From positions 1,047,001 to 1,111,000 of the forward strand of contig NZ_CP107716.1 of the NCBI RefSeq assembly GCF_025854335.1: a stretch of 64,000 nucleotides of DNA, given 5' to 3'. The DNA is from Pelagibacterium flavum. Lineage in GTDB: Bacteria > Pseudomonadota > Alphaproteobacteria > Rhizobiales > Devosiaceae. Positions 56,190 to 64,000 of this stretch are shown piece by piece (position 1 is the first letter of the stretch; each line of letters opens with the position of its first letter). The notes beneath the pieces were generated by a model. The model ran no database searches. It saw only the letters and a program-made list of their open reading frames with translations, and was not told where the DNA came from. The position numbers were made by a program, and so were the translations under genes.

Positions 56190-56482
56190 CCTCGCTTCTC
56201 CCCTTCCCGGCCGAGCCCCTCGCTACGGCCTTTGACATCGTCTATTCATATGGGGATGGTACAATACATAAAGCCGGTCACACCCCTTAACGTCGATTTT
56301 GACGGTTTTGCCGGTTTTGGGTGCGCAATTGACGGAAAAGCACCCGTGACAGAACCCTGCCTTGCCAGCCCACAATGGTCCCCACGCTTTTCGGCGTATC
56401 CCGGCGCATGTGCCGTCGGGGAGGGAACATCTGTCAGCCGCGACGAAGGGGTCGCGGTGCAACTGGAGGGAGTTCAACACTC
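56190..56482. promoter_or_regulatory. Divergent regulatory region between the ChiS-like kinase and the ABC operon
   Basis: The 293 bases contain CGGTTTTG twice in tandem (56303-56310 and 56312-56319), TTGACGG twice 30 bases apart (56299 and 56329), the dyad CGTC-N6-GACG (56291-56304), and GGGTGC (56319-56324) pairing with GCACCC (56340-56345). TTGACA (56232-56237) and TACAAT (56260-56265) are present but badly spaced. The repeats are candidate binding sites for the ChiS-like protein. Confidence 0.5.
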
Positions 56483-58156
56483 ATGACTGCCAATTTCTTC
56501 AAGGGCGCGCTGCTGGCCAGCGTTCTGGTCCTGCCGGCCGGGTTGGCCCAGGCGCAGGACGACGACCGAGCCATTCTCACCATCGTACCCCAGCAGCTGA
56601 CCGCCTGGGTCGAGAACTACAATCCGTTCAATACCACGACCGTTCTGCCCACCGTCATCGACTTCATGTATGAGCCGCTGGTGATCTTTAACGCCCTGCA
56701 GGGCGGCACGCCGGAATACCGGCTGGCGGAATCGTATGAATATTCCGACGATCTTCTGACCCTTACCTTCACCCTGCGCGAAGGGCTGACCTGGTCGGAC
56801 GGCATGCCGCTCACGGCCAACGATGTGGCGTTCACATTCGATCTGATGGCCGAATATCCGGCGCTCGATGCCCGCGCGGTGTGGCCCAAGCTCGACAGCG
56901 TCACCGCCGTCGACGACCGCACCGTTGAAATCCGAATGAAAGAGGTCGATGCGGGGCTGATCTACCAGCTTGTGCAGGTCTATACGGTACCCGAACATAT
57001 CTGGGCCGAGGTGGGCGATCCGGTGACCTATTCGAACAACACCACCGTGGGTTCGGGGCCGCTGACCGAAATCGAGCGTTTCACGCCGCAGGAATATATC
57101 CAGTGCGCCAACCCCAATTACTGGGACGCGGAAAGTCTGCATGTCGATTGTGTCCGCCTGCCCCAGCTGGCCAACAACGATCAGGTGCTGACGGCCGCGG
57201 CCAATGGGGAGCTCGACTGGTTCGGTTCGTTCCTGCCCGATATCGAGCGCACCTATGTGGGCACCGATCCGGACAATCACGGCTACTGGTTCCCGGCCGG
57301 CTCGCCGGTGTTTTTCTCGCTCAACATGGAAACGAGCGAGCCGGGGCTCGATGAAGCGTTCAACGACGTCGCGTTCCGCCGCGCCTTCTCGATGGCCATG
57401 GATCGTCAGGCGATGGTCGATATTGCCGGTTATGGCTATCCGACGGTCAATGATTATCCCTCGGGTCTTGGCCGGGCGTATCACTCCTGGAACAACCCCG
57501 AAGTCGAGGCCGAATATGGGCAATATACCCAGTTCGATATCGAAGGCGCCCGTGCGCTGCTCGATGAGGCCGGGTATTCAGACGTCGATGGCGACGGGTT
57601 CATCGACAGCCCGAGCGGCGAGCCGATCGCGTTCTCGATCATCGTGCCGAACGGTTGGACCGACTGGGTCAATACCGTGCAGTTGGCTGTCGAGGGCCTG
57701 AACGAGTTGGGCATCAACGCTTCGATGCAGACCCCGGAAAGCCCGGCCTGGACCGATCAATTGATCGCCGGCGACTATCAGGCGGCCATCAACTCGGTGA
57801 CCACTGGTGTGACCCCGCACTACTTCATGGACCAGTCTCTGCATTCGCGGCACATCGGCCAGAGCCGCTTCCAGTCGTCGCGCTACACCAACCCCGAGCT
57901 CGATGCGGCGCTCGATGCGTTCAACGGAACGACGGATGAAGCCGAGCAGACCGAGATCATGAACGAGATCCAGATGCTGATCGCTGCGGATATGCCGCTC
58001 ATCAACGTCTTCAACAACCCGCTCTGGTACGAGTACAACACCGCGCGGTTTACCGGGTTCTTCAACGCCGACAACCCCGTTGCGCGCCCGGTGGTCTATT
58101 CGGGTGTTCCCGAGCGCCTGTTGCATCTTCTGGCCCTGCGGCCGGTCGAAGACTGA
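56483..58156 (+). CDS. Extracellular solute-binding protein family 5 (probable chito-oligosaccharide binding protein)
   Basis: A 557-residue periplasmic protein; signal peptide 1-23 ends GLAQA-QDDD. The SBP_bac_5 fold is clear (YEPLVIFNALQ, LREGLTWSDGMPLTANDVAFTFDLM, VGSGPLTEIERF). GGAGGGAG stands before the ATG at 56483. Family-5 proteins bind peptides or oligosaccharides; this size and context (about 557 residues, beside a ChiS-like kinase and GH20) equal the Vibrio CBP chitin-oligosaccharide binding protein, which also holds ChiS inactive. It heads an ABC operon; a pair of inverted REP-like repeats follows before the permease. Confidence 0.88.
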   Translation: MTANFFKGALLASVLVLPAGLAQAQDDDRAILTIVPQQLTAWVENYNPFNTTTVLPTVIDFMYEPLVIFNALQGGTPEYRLAESYEYSDDLLTLTFTLREGLTWSDGMPLTANDVAFTFDLMAEYPALDARAVWPKLDSVTAVDDRTVEIRMKEVDAGLIYQLVQVYTVPEHIWAEVGDPVTYSNNTTVGSGPLTEIERFTPQEYIQCANPNYWDAESLHVDCVRLPQLANNDQVLTAAANGELDWFGSFLPDIERTYVGTDPDNHGYWFPAGSPVFFSLNMETSEPGLDEAFNDVAFRRAFSMAMDRQAMVDIAGYGYPTVNDYPSGLGRAYHSWNNPEVEAEYGQYTQFDIEGARALLDEAGYSDVDGDGFIDSPSGEPIAFSIIVPNGWTDWVNTVQLAVEGLNELGINASMQTPESPAWTDQLIAGDYQAAINSVTTGVTPHYFMDQSLHSRHIGQSRFQSSRYTNPELDAALDAFNGTTDEAEQTEIMNEIQMLIAADMPLINVFNNPLWYEYNTARFTGFFNADNPVARPVVYSGVPERLLHLLALRPVED

Positions 58157-58190
58157 TCCTCCGACCTGGGTGCCTGTGGCATCCGCTGCA

Positions 58191-58221
58191 CTGGACCCCG
58201 GGAATAAATCCCGGGGTGACA
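58191..58221 (+). repeat. Palindromic intergenic repeat, forward copy inside an operon
   Basis: CTGGA, then CCCCGGG-AATAAAT-CCCGGGG (58196-58216), then TGACA. It faces the reverse copy at 58261, so the two could pair over about 31 bases and form one long stem in mRNA. Confidence 0.75.
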
Positions 58222-58260
58222 GGCTGGAGGGTGACCCCGGCCTTTTCCTCACAATCACCC

Positions 58261-58291
58261 TGTCATTCCGGGACTTGTTCCCGGAATCCAG
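58261..58291 (-). repeat. Palindromic intergenic repeat, reverse copy inside an operon
   Basis: TGTCA, then TTCCGGG-ACTTGTT-CCCGGAA (58266-58286), then TCCAG. With the forward copy at 58191 it forms an inverted pair separated by 39 bases, between the binding-protein gene and the permease gene of one operon. Confidence 0.75.
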
Positions 58292-58335
58292 CAGCGGCTT
58301 TTCCGCGAGCGCTGCTTCGGCAAGGAGCACTACCA

Positions 58336-59313
58336 ATGGCTTTTATCCTGCGCCGTCTGGGCTTTTACATCGCTGCGTTTTTCGTCGCGGCGACGATCAA
58401 TTTCATGCTGCCGCGACTGATGCCGGGCAACCCGATCGACATCATGTTCGCCCAGGCGCAACTGACAATTCCGCCCGAAGCGCGGGCTGCGCTGATCGAA
58501 ACCTTCGGGTTTGCGACAGGCCCGCTGCACGAGCAGTATTTCTCCTATCTCAAATCGGTTTTTACCGGCGATCTTGGCTATTCGATCCGGTTTTTCCCCC
58601 AGACCGTCAATGAACGGCTCGGCTACGCGCTGCCCTGGACGTTGCTTCTGGCCGGGTGCGCGACGGTTCTCGCCTTTGCCTTTGGCACGCTGATGGGGAT
58701 TTTTGCCGCCTGGAAGCGCGGCGGAGCGTTCGATGCCGTCATCACGCCCGCTTCGCTGGCGCTGCAGGCCATTCCGCCGGTGGTGATCGCCATTGTCGCG
58801 CTGTTTGTCTTCGGTGTGGCGCTGCGCTGGCTGCCGACCGGCTATGCCTTCGATCCAAGTCTCGATCCGGGCTTTACCTGGAGCTATATCAGCTCGGTCT
58901 TCGTCCACGCGCTCATGCCGGTCATCTCCCTGATGATCGTTTTTGTGGGCGGGTATCTGGTCACCATGCGCAACAACATGATCGGGCAACTGGGCGAGGA
59001 CCATGTGATCATGGGACTGGCCAAGGGGCTTTCGGAACGCCGGGTGAAGTTCAATTACGCCGCCCGCAACGCGCTTCTGCCCTCGGTCACCTCGCTGGGG
59101 CTGACGCTGGGGGCGATCCTTGGCGGGTCGCTGGTTACCGAAGTGGTGTTCAATTATCCCGGGCTCGGCCAGACGCTCTATATCGGCATCGTCACCCGTG
59201 ATTATCCGCTGATCCAGGGCCAGTTGCTCATCATGACGCTGGCGATCCTGACCGCAAACCTCATTGTCGATCTGGCCTATGTGCTGCTCGACCCGCGGCT
59301 TCGGAGGGCCTGA
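58336..59313 (+). CDS. Dipeptide/oligosaccharide-type ABC transporter permease (DppB-like)
   Basis: A 325-residue inner-membrane permease with the usual N-terminal helix, a periplasmic segment and the cytoplasmic EAA-type motif near residue 230 (GLAKGLSERRVKFNYAARNALLP). AAGGAG precedes the ATG at 58336. It pairs with the next permease and takes substrate from the upstream binding protein. The probable substrate is chitin oligosaccharide, inferred from context. Confidence 0.88.
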   Translation: MAFILRRLGFYIAAFFVAATINFMLPRLMPGNPIDIMFAQAQLTIPPEARAALIETFGFATGPLHEQYFSYLKSVFTGDLGYSIRFFPQTVNERLGYALPWTLLLAGCATVLAFAFGTLMGIFAAWKRGGAFDAVITPASLALQAIPPVVIAIVALFVFGVALRWLPTGYAFDPSLDPGFTWSYISSVFVHALMPVISLMIVFVGGYLVTMRNNMIGQLGEDHVIMGLAKGLSERRVKFNYAARNALLPSVTSLGLTLGAILGGSLVTEVVFNYPGLGQTLYIGIVTRDYPLIQGQLLIMTLAILTANLIVDLAYVLLDPRLRRA

Positions 59314-59317
59314 GACG

Positions 59318-60235
59318 ATGGTTGAAACCCTCAAAGTCTTTCTGCGCAACCGCAAGGCGGCGTTCGGGCTGATTATCGTTCTGGCCTATGTGGCTGTCGC
59401 CGTTTTCGGGCCGATGATCCTTGGCGCCGACCCCATGGCGCGGGTGGGACGTCCGCACATGTCGCCCGATGGCGAGGCGTTGATGGGCACGACGCGGATG
59501 GGCCGCGATGTCTTTGCGCAACTGATCTACGGAACACGCACCTCGCTGGCCGTCGGGTTTTTCGCCGGGTTGTTGGTGGTGGTCATCGGCACCGTTTTGG
59601 GCATCGCCGCTGGCTATTTCGGCGGGCTGATCGACGAGATCATCAATTTCTGCACCAATGTGGTGCTGGTCATTCCCCAGCTTCCCCTGCTTCTGGTCAT
59701 TGCTGCTTTCGTTGGCCAGACCTCGCCCTTCGTCATCGCCATCATCATTGGGGTCACCTCATGGGCGTGGGGGGCGCGGGTGACACGCGCGCAGACCATG
59801 ACGTTGCGCCAGCGCGAATATATCCAGGCGTCCGAATTGATCGGCGAGCCCGCCCACCGGATGATCTTTGTGGAGTTGCTGCCCAACCTGCTCTCGATCA
59901 TCGGGTTCAATTTCATCGGTTCGGTGACCTACACGATCATCACTCAGGCGACGCTCGAATTTTTAGGCCTGGGCAATCCCATGTCGGTTTCGTGGGGCAC
60001 CATGCTCTATCACGCGCAGAATTCCTCGGCGATCACCGTGGGGGCGTGGTGGGAAGTGCTGGCGCCGGCTGTCGCCGTGGCCGGTATCGGCATCGGACTA
60101 TCGCTCCTCAATTTCGGGGTCGATGAAATCTCCAACCCGCGCCTGCGCACGCTCGGCACCATAGCGGCGGCGGCAAAGGCGCAGGAAAAGCTCGACCGCC
60201 AGCGCGCGGCCGGCAAGCTGGAGGCAGCACAATGA
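59318..60235 (+). CDS. Dipeptide/oligosaccharide-type ABC transporter permease (DppC-like)
   Basis: A 305-residue permease with the DppC N-terminal helix (FLRNRKAAFGLIIVLAYVAVAVFGP), the MGTTRMGRDVFAQLIYGTRTSL loop and the EAA-type motif ASELIGEPAHRMIFVELLPNLL near 200. It starts 4 bases after the preceding stop, and its own stop overlaps the first ATPase gene (ATGA). The extended C-terminal tail (AAAAKAQEKLDRQRAAG) is charged and probably cytoplasmic. Confidence 0.88.
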   Translation: MVETLKVFLRNRKAAFGLIIVLAYVAVAVFGPMILGADPMARVGRPHMSPDGEALMGTTRMGRDVFAQLIYGTRTSLAVGFFAGLLVVVIGTVLGIAAGYFGGLIDEIINFCTNVVLVIPQLPLLLVIAAFVGQTSPFVIAIIIGVTSWAWGARVTRAQTMTLRQREYIQASELIGEPAHRMIFVELLPNLLSIIGFNFIGSVTYTIITQATLEFLGLGNPMSVSWGTMLYHAQNSSAITVGAWWEVLAPAVAVAGIGIGLSLLNFGVDEISNPRLRTLGTIAAAAKAQEKLDRQRAAGKLEAAQ

Positions 60236-61029
60236 GCGCCCTGGTTTCGGTTCGCGGATTGCAGGTCGATTATCTCACCGGCAAGGGTCTGTTCACTGCC
60301 GTAAAGGGTGTCGATTTCGACATCGGGCAGGGCGAGGTGATGGGGCTGGCCGGAGAGTCGGGGTGCGGGAAATCGACGATCGCGTTTTCGCTCATGCGCC
60401 TGCACCGCCCGCCCGCCATCATCTCCAGGGGCACCATCATGATCGATGGCACCGATGTGCTGGCCATGCCGGCGGCAAAACTGGAAAAATGGCGCTGGTC
60501 GTCGGTGTCCATGGTGTTTCAAAGCGCCATGAATTCGCTCAACCCGGTGCTGACCCTGTTCGAGCAATTCCGCGACATGCTGGCGCGGCACACCAGGCTT
60601 TCCAAGCCGGAGATCCGGGCGCGGGCCGAGGAGCTTGTGGCTCTCGTCGGCATCCCGGCCGCACGGCTCGACGATTATCCGCACCAGCTTTCAGGCGGCA
60701 TGCGCCAACGGGTCGTTCTGGCCATGGCGCTGGCGCTCAATCCCAAGCTGATCGTGATGGACGAGCCCACCACGGCGCTCGATGTGGTGGTGCAGCGCGA
60801 AATCCTCCAGGAAATCATGGCGCTCAAGGCCAAGTTCGGGTTTTCGATCCTGTTCATCACCCATGATCTGGCGCTGATGAGCCAGTTTGCCGACCGGATC
60901 GCGGTGATGCTGGAGGGCGAGATCGTCGAACATGCTTCGACCGCCAGTATCGTTTCCGATCCGCAGCATCATTACACACGCAAACTCTGGGATGCGATGC
61001 CAAAGATCGCTGTGAGGGAGGCAAGCTGA
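60232..61029 (+). CDS. Dipeptide/oligosaccharide-type ABC transporter ATP-binding protein (DppD-like)
   Basis: A 265-residue ATPase with Walker A GESGCGKST, Q-loop region VFQSAMNSLNPVLT, signature LSGGMRQRV and Walker B IVMDEPTTALD, then ITHDL. It overlaps the preceding permease (ATGA) and the next ATPase (TGATG), so four transporter genes are translationally linked. The C-terminal oligopeptide-specific iron-sulfur-like tail of DppD is short here. Confidence 0.9.
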   Translation: MSALVSVRGLQVDYLTGKGLFTAVKGVDFDIGQGEVMGLAGESGCGKSTIAFSLMRLHRPPAIISRGTIMIDGTDVLAMPAAKLEKWRWSSVSMVFQSAMNSLNPVLTLFEQFRDMLARHTRLSKPEIRARAEELVALVGIPAARLDDYPHQLSGGMRQRVVLAMALALNPKLIVMDEPTTALDVVVQREILQEIMALKAKFGFSILFITHDLALMSQFADRIAVMLEGEIVEHASTASIVSDPQHHYTRKLWDAMPKIAVREAS

Positions 61030-61973
61030 TGACTGACACACCGCTTCTCGAAATCGACAACGCCTCGAAGGTCTTTCATCTCAAGCCCATGTTCGGGGCC
61101 GGGAAAGAGGTGGTGGCGATGCGCAATGTTTCGCTGTCGATCCACAAGGGCAGGGCGCTGGCCGTAGTCGGGGAATCGGGCTCGGGAAAATCGACCATCG
61201 GGCGGGCCGTCACCCGGTTGTTTGAACTCTCGGAAGGCGAAGTGCGGTTCAAGGGCCGCAACATTGCCGACATCAAGGGACGTGCCGAAGAGCTTGCCTA
61301 TTCCCAGGCCGTGCAGATGGTGTTTCAGGACCCGTTTGCGGCGCTTAATCCGGCCCATACCATTCGCCATCACCTCGAACGCCCGCTCAAACTGCACAAA
61401 AAACTCAGCGGCAGCGGGCTGGCCGATGCGGTGGGTGGCGTATTGGCCGATGTGGAACTCGATCCCTCCGTGACGCTGGAAAAATATCCGCACGAATTGT
61501 CTGGCGGCCAGCGCCAGCGGGTCAATCTGGCGCGGGCACTGGCGGTCGGGGCCGAACTGATCGTGGCGGACGAACCCACTTCGATGCTCGACGTGTCGAT
61601 CCGCAAATCGGTGCTGGGCTTGATGCAGCGCATGAAGGCCGAGCGCGGCATCACGTTTCTTTATATCACCCACGATATCGCGACCGCCCATTATCTGGCC
61701 GAGGACACCGCCGTGATGTTCGGCGGTCAGGTGGTCGAATGGGGGCCGTCGGAAAGCGTTATTTCCAATCCCCAGCACGCCTATACCAAAGTGCTGCTTT
61801 CGGCGGTGCCCGATCCCAATGTCCGGTTCGTTGCCGATGCGGATGGGGGCAAGGCGTTTGCCGAGAACATAGAAAAGGTGCGGGCGCTGGCCCGCCGGGC
61901 GGCGGGCTTGCCCGTCGAGGTCGAGCCGGGGCATTTTGTCCGTCATCGCTTTGAGGATATGGACGCCGCCTGA
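61029..61973 (+). CDS. Dipeptide/oligosaccharide-type ABC transporter ATP-binding protein (DppF-like)
   Basis: A 314-residue ATPase with Walker A GESGSGKST, VFQDPFAALNPAHT, signature LSGGQRQR, Walker B LIVADEPTSMLD and THDIATAHYLAEDTAVMFGG. Partner of the DppD-like subunit. The C-terminal 60 residues (after SAVPDPN) are longer than in most DppF. Its stop overlaps the next gene (TGATG). Confidence 0.9.
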   Translation: MTDTPLLEIDNASKVFHLKPMFGAGKEVVAMRNVSLSIHKGRALAVVGESGSGKSTIGRAVTRLFELSEGEVRFKGRNIADIKGRAEELAYSQAVQMVFQDPFAALNPAHTIRHHLERPLKLHKKLSGSGLADAVGGVLADVELDPSVTLEKYPHELSGGQRQRVNLARALAVGAELIVADEPTSMLDVSIRKSVLGLMQRMKAERGITFLYITHDIATAHYLAEDTAVMFGGQVVEWGPSESVISNPQHAYTKVLLSAVPDPNVRFVADADGGKAFAENIEKVRALARRAAGLPVEVEPGHFVRHRFEDMDAA

Positions 61974-62434
61974 TGGATCTTCTCGTTCGCCTTTACGATC
62001 TTCCTCGCTACGACTATGCGCGCGTGGCGGGGCAGGGCACCACCCTGCGCCGGGCGCTCCCTCCCGAGCGCGGGCTGGTTGCCGATTGGGTCGAGGCCCA
62101 TTTCTCCCGCCATTGGCGCAGCGAAGTGGAGGTGGGGTTTTCCCATCAGCCCATCGATGTGTGGGTGGCCACCGATACGACAGGGCTATTGGGCTTCGCC
62201 TGCGGCGATGTCACGGCGCGGGGTTTTTTCGGGCCGACCGGAGTGCTCGAATCCGCGCGCGGACGCGGCATTGGTGAGGCGCTGCTGTTCCGAACCCTCG
62301 AGGATCTGCGCGACAGGGGTTTCGCCTATGCGGTGATCGGGGATCCGGGGCCGGTGGCGTTTTACAAAAAGAAGCTCGACGCCATCGAAATCCCCCATTC
62401 CAAACCGGGTATCTACAAGGACATGCTGAAATAA
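61973..62434 (+). CDS. GNAT-family N-acetyltransferase
   Basis: A 153-residue GNAT domain; the acetyl-CoA loop appears as ARGRGIGEALLFRTLEDLRDRG (R/Q-x-x-G-x-G/A) near residue 95. It overlaps the DppF-like gene (TGATG) and is followed without a gap by a 164-residue NTF2-fold gene. The acceptor is unknown; within a chito-oligosaccharide operon it could acetylate glucosamine or an amino sugar, which is speculative. Confidence 0.82.
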   Translation: MDLLVRLYDLPRYDYARVAGQGTTLRRALPPERGLVADWVEAHFSRHWRSEVEVGFSHQPIDVWVATDTTGLLGFACGDVTARGFFGPTGVLESARGRGIGEALLFRTLEDLRDRGFAYAVIGDPGPVAFYKKKLDAIEIPHSKPGIYKDMLK

Positions 62435-62929
62435 ATGGACCTTTACGCGCTTAACCCCTTTTCGGGTGACCCCGATCGCCGCGCCATCTGGGAAATGCTG
62501 GTGGCGCGCGACATCGAGGCGTTTCTGGCCTGCGACTGGTCGATGGTCGAACCTGATTTCGCGGCCGACCGCTTCATGGGAATCGACGGCAAGGCTTCAG
62601 CCAATCCCGACGACTGGCGGATCAGCTTTCCGACGCTGGAGGCCTATCGCGACTCATGGCTGGCCGGTGCCCGCGATTTCGCACCCCGCGCCGAGATCGC
62701 AACGGCACGGGCTGGGGTATTCGGCGCGACACAGCTCACCGACATCGAAATCACCGGAGACCGCGCGCTGGCGCACAAGAAGTTCAACGGCAGGGTCGAA
62801 ATGAAGGACGGCTCATTCGATGTCCTTGATTGGCAGTCGGTCTATACGCTGGCGCGGATCGGGGGCATTTGGAAGCTGACGGGGTTCATCGGCTATCTGC
62901 CTTATCAGATGGGACAAACCGGCGACTGA
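62435..62929 (+). CDS. SnoaL/NTF2-fold protein of unknown function
   Basis: A 164-residue protein with the alpha+beta cone profile of NTF2-like proteins (REL-type IWEMLVARDIEAFLACDWSMVEPDF at the start, KFNGRVEMKDGS and LARIGGIWKLTGFIGYLP at the end). It starts on the base after the GNAT stop and closes the operon; the convergent SulP gene begins 2 bases later. No function is known to me; it may be a small-molecule isomerase or binder linked to the imported sugar. Confidence 0.75.
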   Translation: MDLYALNPFSGDPDRRAIWEMLVARDIEAFLACDWSMVEPDFAADRFMGIDGKASANPDDWRISFPTLEAYRDSWLAGARDFAPRAEIATARAGVFGATQLTDIEITGDRALAHKKFNGRVEMKDGSFDVLDWQSVYTLARIGGIWKLTGFIGYLPYQMGQTGD

Positions 62930-62930
62930 C

Positions 62931-64000
62931 TCACCGTTCAGGCGGCGTCCAATCGCTTTCCACCGACTTGCGCCGGCTCAGCCGCAGCGCCAGCCCCACG
63001 ATCACGCCCACACCGATAGCCACTGTGAGATCGACCACCACCGTCAGAACGAGGGTGAGCACAAGCAGCGCCTTGTCGCTGGTTCGCCCTTTTCCATATT
63101 CGGCCCATTTGTGGGGCTCGCTCATGTTCCAGGCGGTAACGATCAGCAAGGCAGCAAGCGCGGGCATGACGAGGTAGCCGGCCAGTGGGGCGGCAATGAG
63201 CATCACCAGCAGGATCACCGCCGCATGAACGATCCCAGCGACCGGCGTCTTGCCGCCGGCCCTCACATTGGTCGCGGTGCGGGCGATGGCACCGGTGGCG
63301 GGCAGACCGCCGAACAGGGCTGAACCGATATTGGCCGCTCCTTGCGCCAGAAGCTCTGCGTTGGGCCGGTGATGGCCTTCGATCATGCGGTCGGCGACCA
63401 TGGCCGAGAGCAGCGATTCCACTCCGGCGAGAAACGCGATGACAAGGGCCGAGGGAAACAGGTCCACCATGCGCGCGAGACTGAGGTCGGGCAGTTGCGG
63501 CCAGGGAAGATGGTTGGGCAAGGCGCCGAAACGCGATTGAAGCGTATCGACCGGCAATCCGGCAAGCACCACCAGAACCGACCCGATGCCAACGGCCACG
63601 ATCAATCCGGGAAAGCGTGGCGCCACGCGGCGCAGCACGATGATCAGCACCAGAGTTACAACGGCGATGCCGAAGGCGGCGAGGTTGAAACTTCCCCGCG
63701 CTTCCCAAAGCACCGGAATTTTTTCGAGGAATTCAGCCGGCACATGGGCGACCGACAGCCCGAGAAAATCGGGAAGCTGGCTGGTGGCGATCACCACGGC
63801 AATGCCGATGGTGAACCCGTTTACCACCGCTTCGGGGATGTAGGCGATCAGCCGCCCGGCCCGGAAATATCCCGCCACCAGCAGGATCACCCCGGCCATC
63901 AGCGTGGCCAGCACCAGCCCGTCATAGCCGTGCTCAGCGATAACTCCGAAAACGACGATAATGAAGGCACCCGTCGGTCCCCCGATCTGCACGCGGCTGC
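62931..64000 (-). CDS. SulP/SLC26-family anion permease, C-terminal part (start beyond window)
   Basis: The frame runs off the right edge of the window (the visible N terminus starts ..SRVQIGGPTGAFIIVVFGV, inside the conserved SulP core). At least ten membrane helices follow, including the FAGVESLLSAMVADRMIEGHHRPNAELLAQGAANIGS signature. The protein ends shortly after the last helix (RKSVESDWTPPER); the cytoplasmic STAS domain of usual SulP transporters is absent. It would move sulfate, bicarbonate or dicarboxylate. Confidence 0.88.
   Translation of the reverse strand, partial: SRVQIGGPTGAFIIVVFGVIAEHGYDGLVLATLMAGVILLVAGYFRAGRLIAYIPEAVVNGFTIGIAVVIATSQLPDFLGLSVAHVPAEFLEKIPVLWEARGSFNLAAFGIAVVTLVLIIVLRRVAPRFPGLIVAVGIGSVLVVLAGLPVDTLQSRFGALPNHLPWPQLPDLSLARMVDLFPSALVIAFLAGVESLLSAMVADRMIEGHHRPNAELLAQGAANIGSALFGGLPATGAIARTATNVRAGGKTPVAGIVHAAVILLVMLIAAPLAGYLVMPALAALLIVTAWNMSEPHKWAEYGKGRTSDKALLVLTLVLTVVVDLTVAIGVGVIVGLALRLSRRKSVESDWTPPER

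Overview
The window is a 64 kb stretch of GC-rich, densely coded chromosome, most likely from a marine or saline-habitat alphaproteobacterium of the order Hyphomicrobiales (Devosia/Pelagibacterium-like). That placement is an inference from gene content: MocR, ChvI-free one-carbon cluster, TroABCD with fused winged-helix tails, NasA-CysG, cytochrome bd with CydX, and CTGGA..CCCGGG..TGACA intergenic repeats. No rRNA, tRNA, CRISPR array or complete insertion sequence was seen.

Layout. (1) 1-2.5 kb: 3' end of assimilatory nitrate reductase overlapping a fused siroheme synthase. (2) 2.5-8.3 kb: feruloyl-CoA synthetase-type ligase, thiolase, HSD10-type dehydrogenase, 4HBT thioesterase and crotonase, a complete beta-oxidative side-chain pathway for hydroxycinnamates, followed by a PadR-type regulator. 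(3) 8.4-13.7 kb: glycerate kinase, a PAS-LuxR regulator and a divergent acetoacetyl-CoA thiolase plus acetoacetyl-CoA synthetase. (4) 13.7-14.75 kb: a block of palindromic intergenic repeats enclosing a GIY-YIG nuclease gene. (5) 14.8-18.8 kb: TroABCD-type Mn/Zn ABC importer with a Fur/Mur-like operator zone. (6) 18.9-30 kb: an accessory-looking region with a G-rich tract, a nonsense-interrupted restriction-enzyme-like pseudogene, HxlR/GFA/nitrilase genes, a membrane-fusion protein plus processive beta-glucan synthase (BgsB/BgsA-like), a sensor without output domain, an AT-rich island, a nitroreductase remnant and a SnoaL/TetR pair. (7) 29.4-32.1 kb: ArsR-rhodanese repressor, persulfide dioxygenase-like hydrolase and MFS permease. 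(8) 32-35 kb: AraC/GyrI regulator, DUF1801, cupin, HSL-type esterase. (9) 35-41.7 kb: cydDC and divergent cydABX with an FNR/FixK box between them. (10) 41.7-50.6 kb: GntR, a flavoprotein/MocR pair, metH, purU, folD and a small membrane protein behind a perfect FNR/FixK box. (11) 50.8-63 kb: GH20 hexosaminidase, an 1144-residue hybrid kinase with a ChiS-like C-terminal domain, and a divergent SBP-5 dipeptide-type ABC operon. (12) The window closes in a SulP permease running off the end.

The most striking locus is region 11. The hybrid kinase, the oligosaccharide-type binding protein of about the size of Vibrio CBP, the ABC importer and the GH20 enzyme together look like an alphaproteobacterial version of the Vibrio chitobiose/ChiS regulon, with the membrane-bound kinase itself as probable DNA-binding regulator. 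Also notable are the REP-like repeat family associated with a GIY-YIG protein, a beta-glucan synthase pair beside an output-less Cache sensor, and a cysteine-free ArsR domain fused to rhodanese. Functions are read from sequence motifs alone; no database search was possible.
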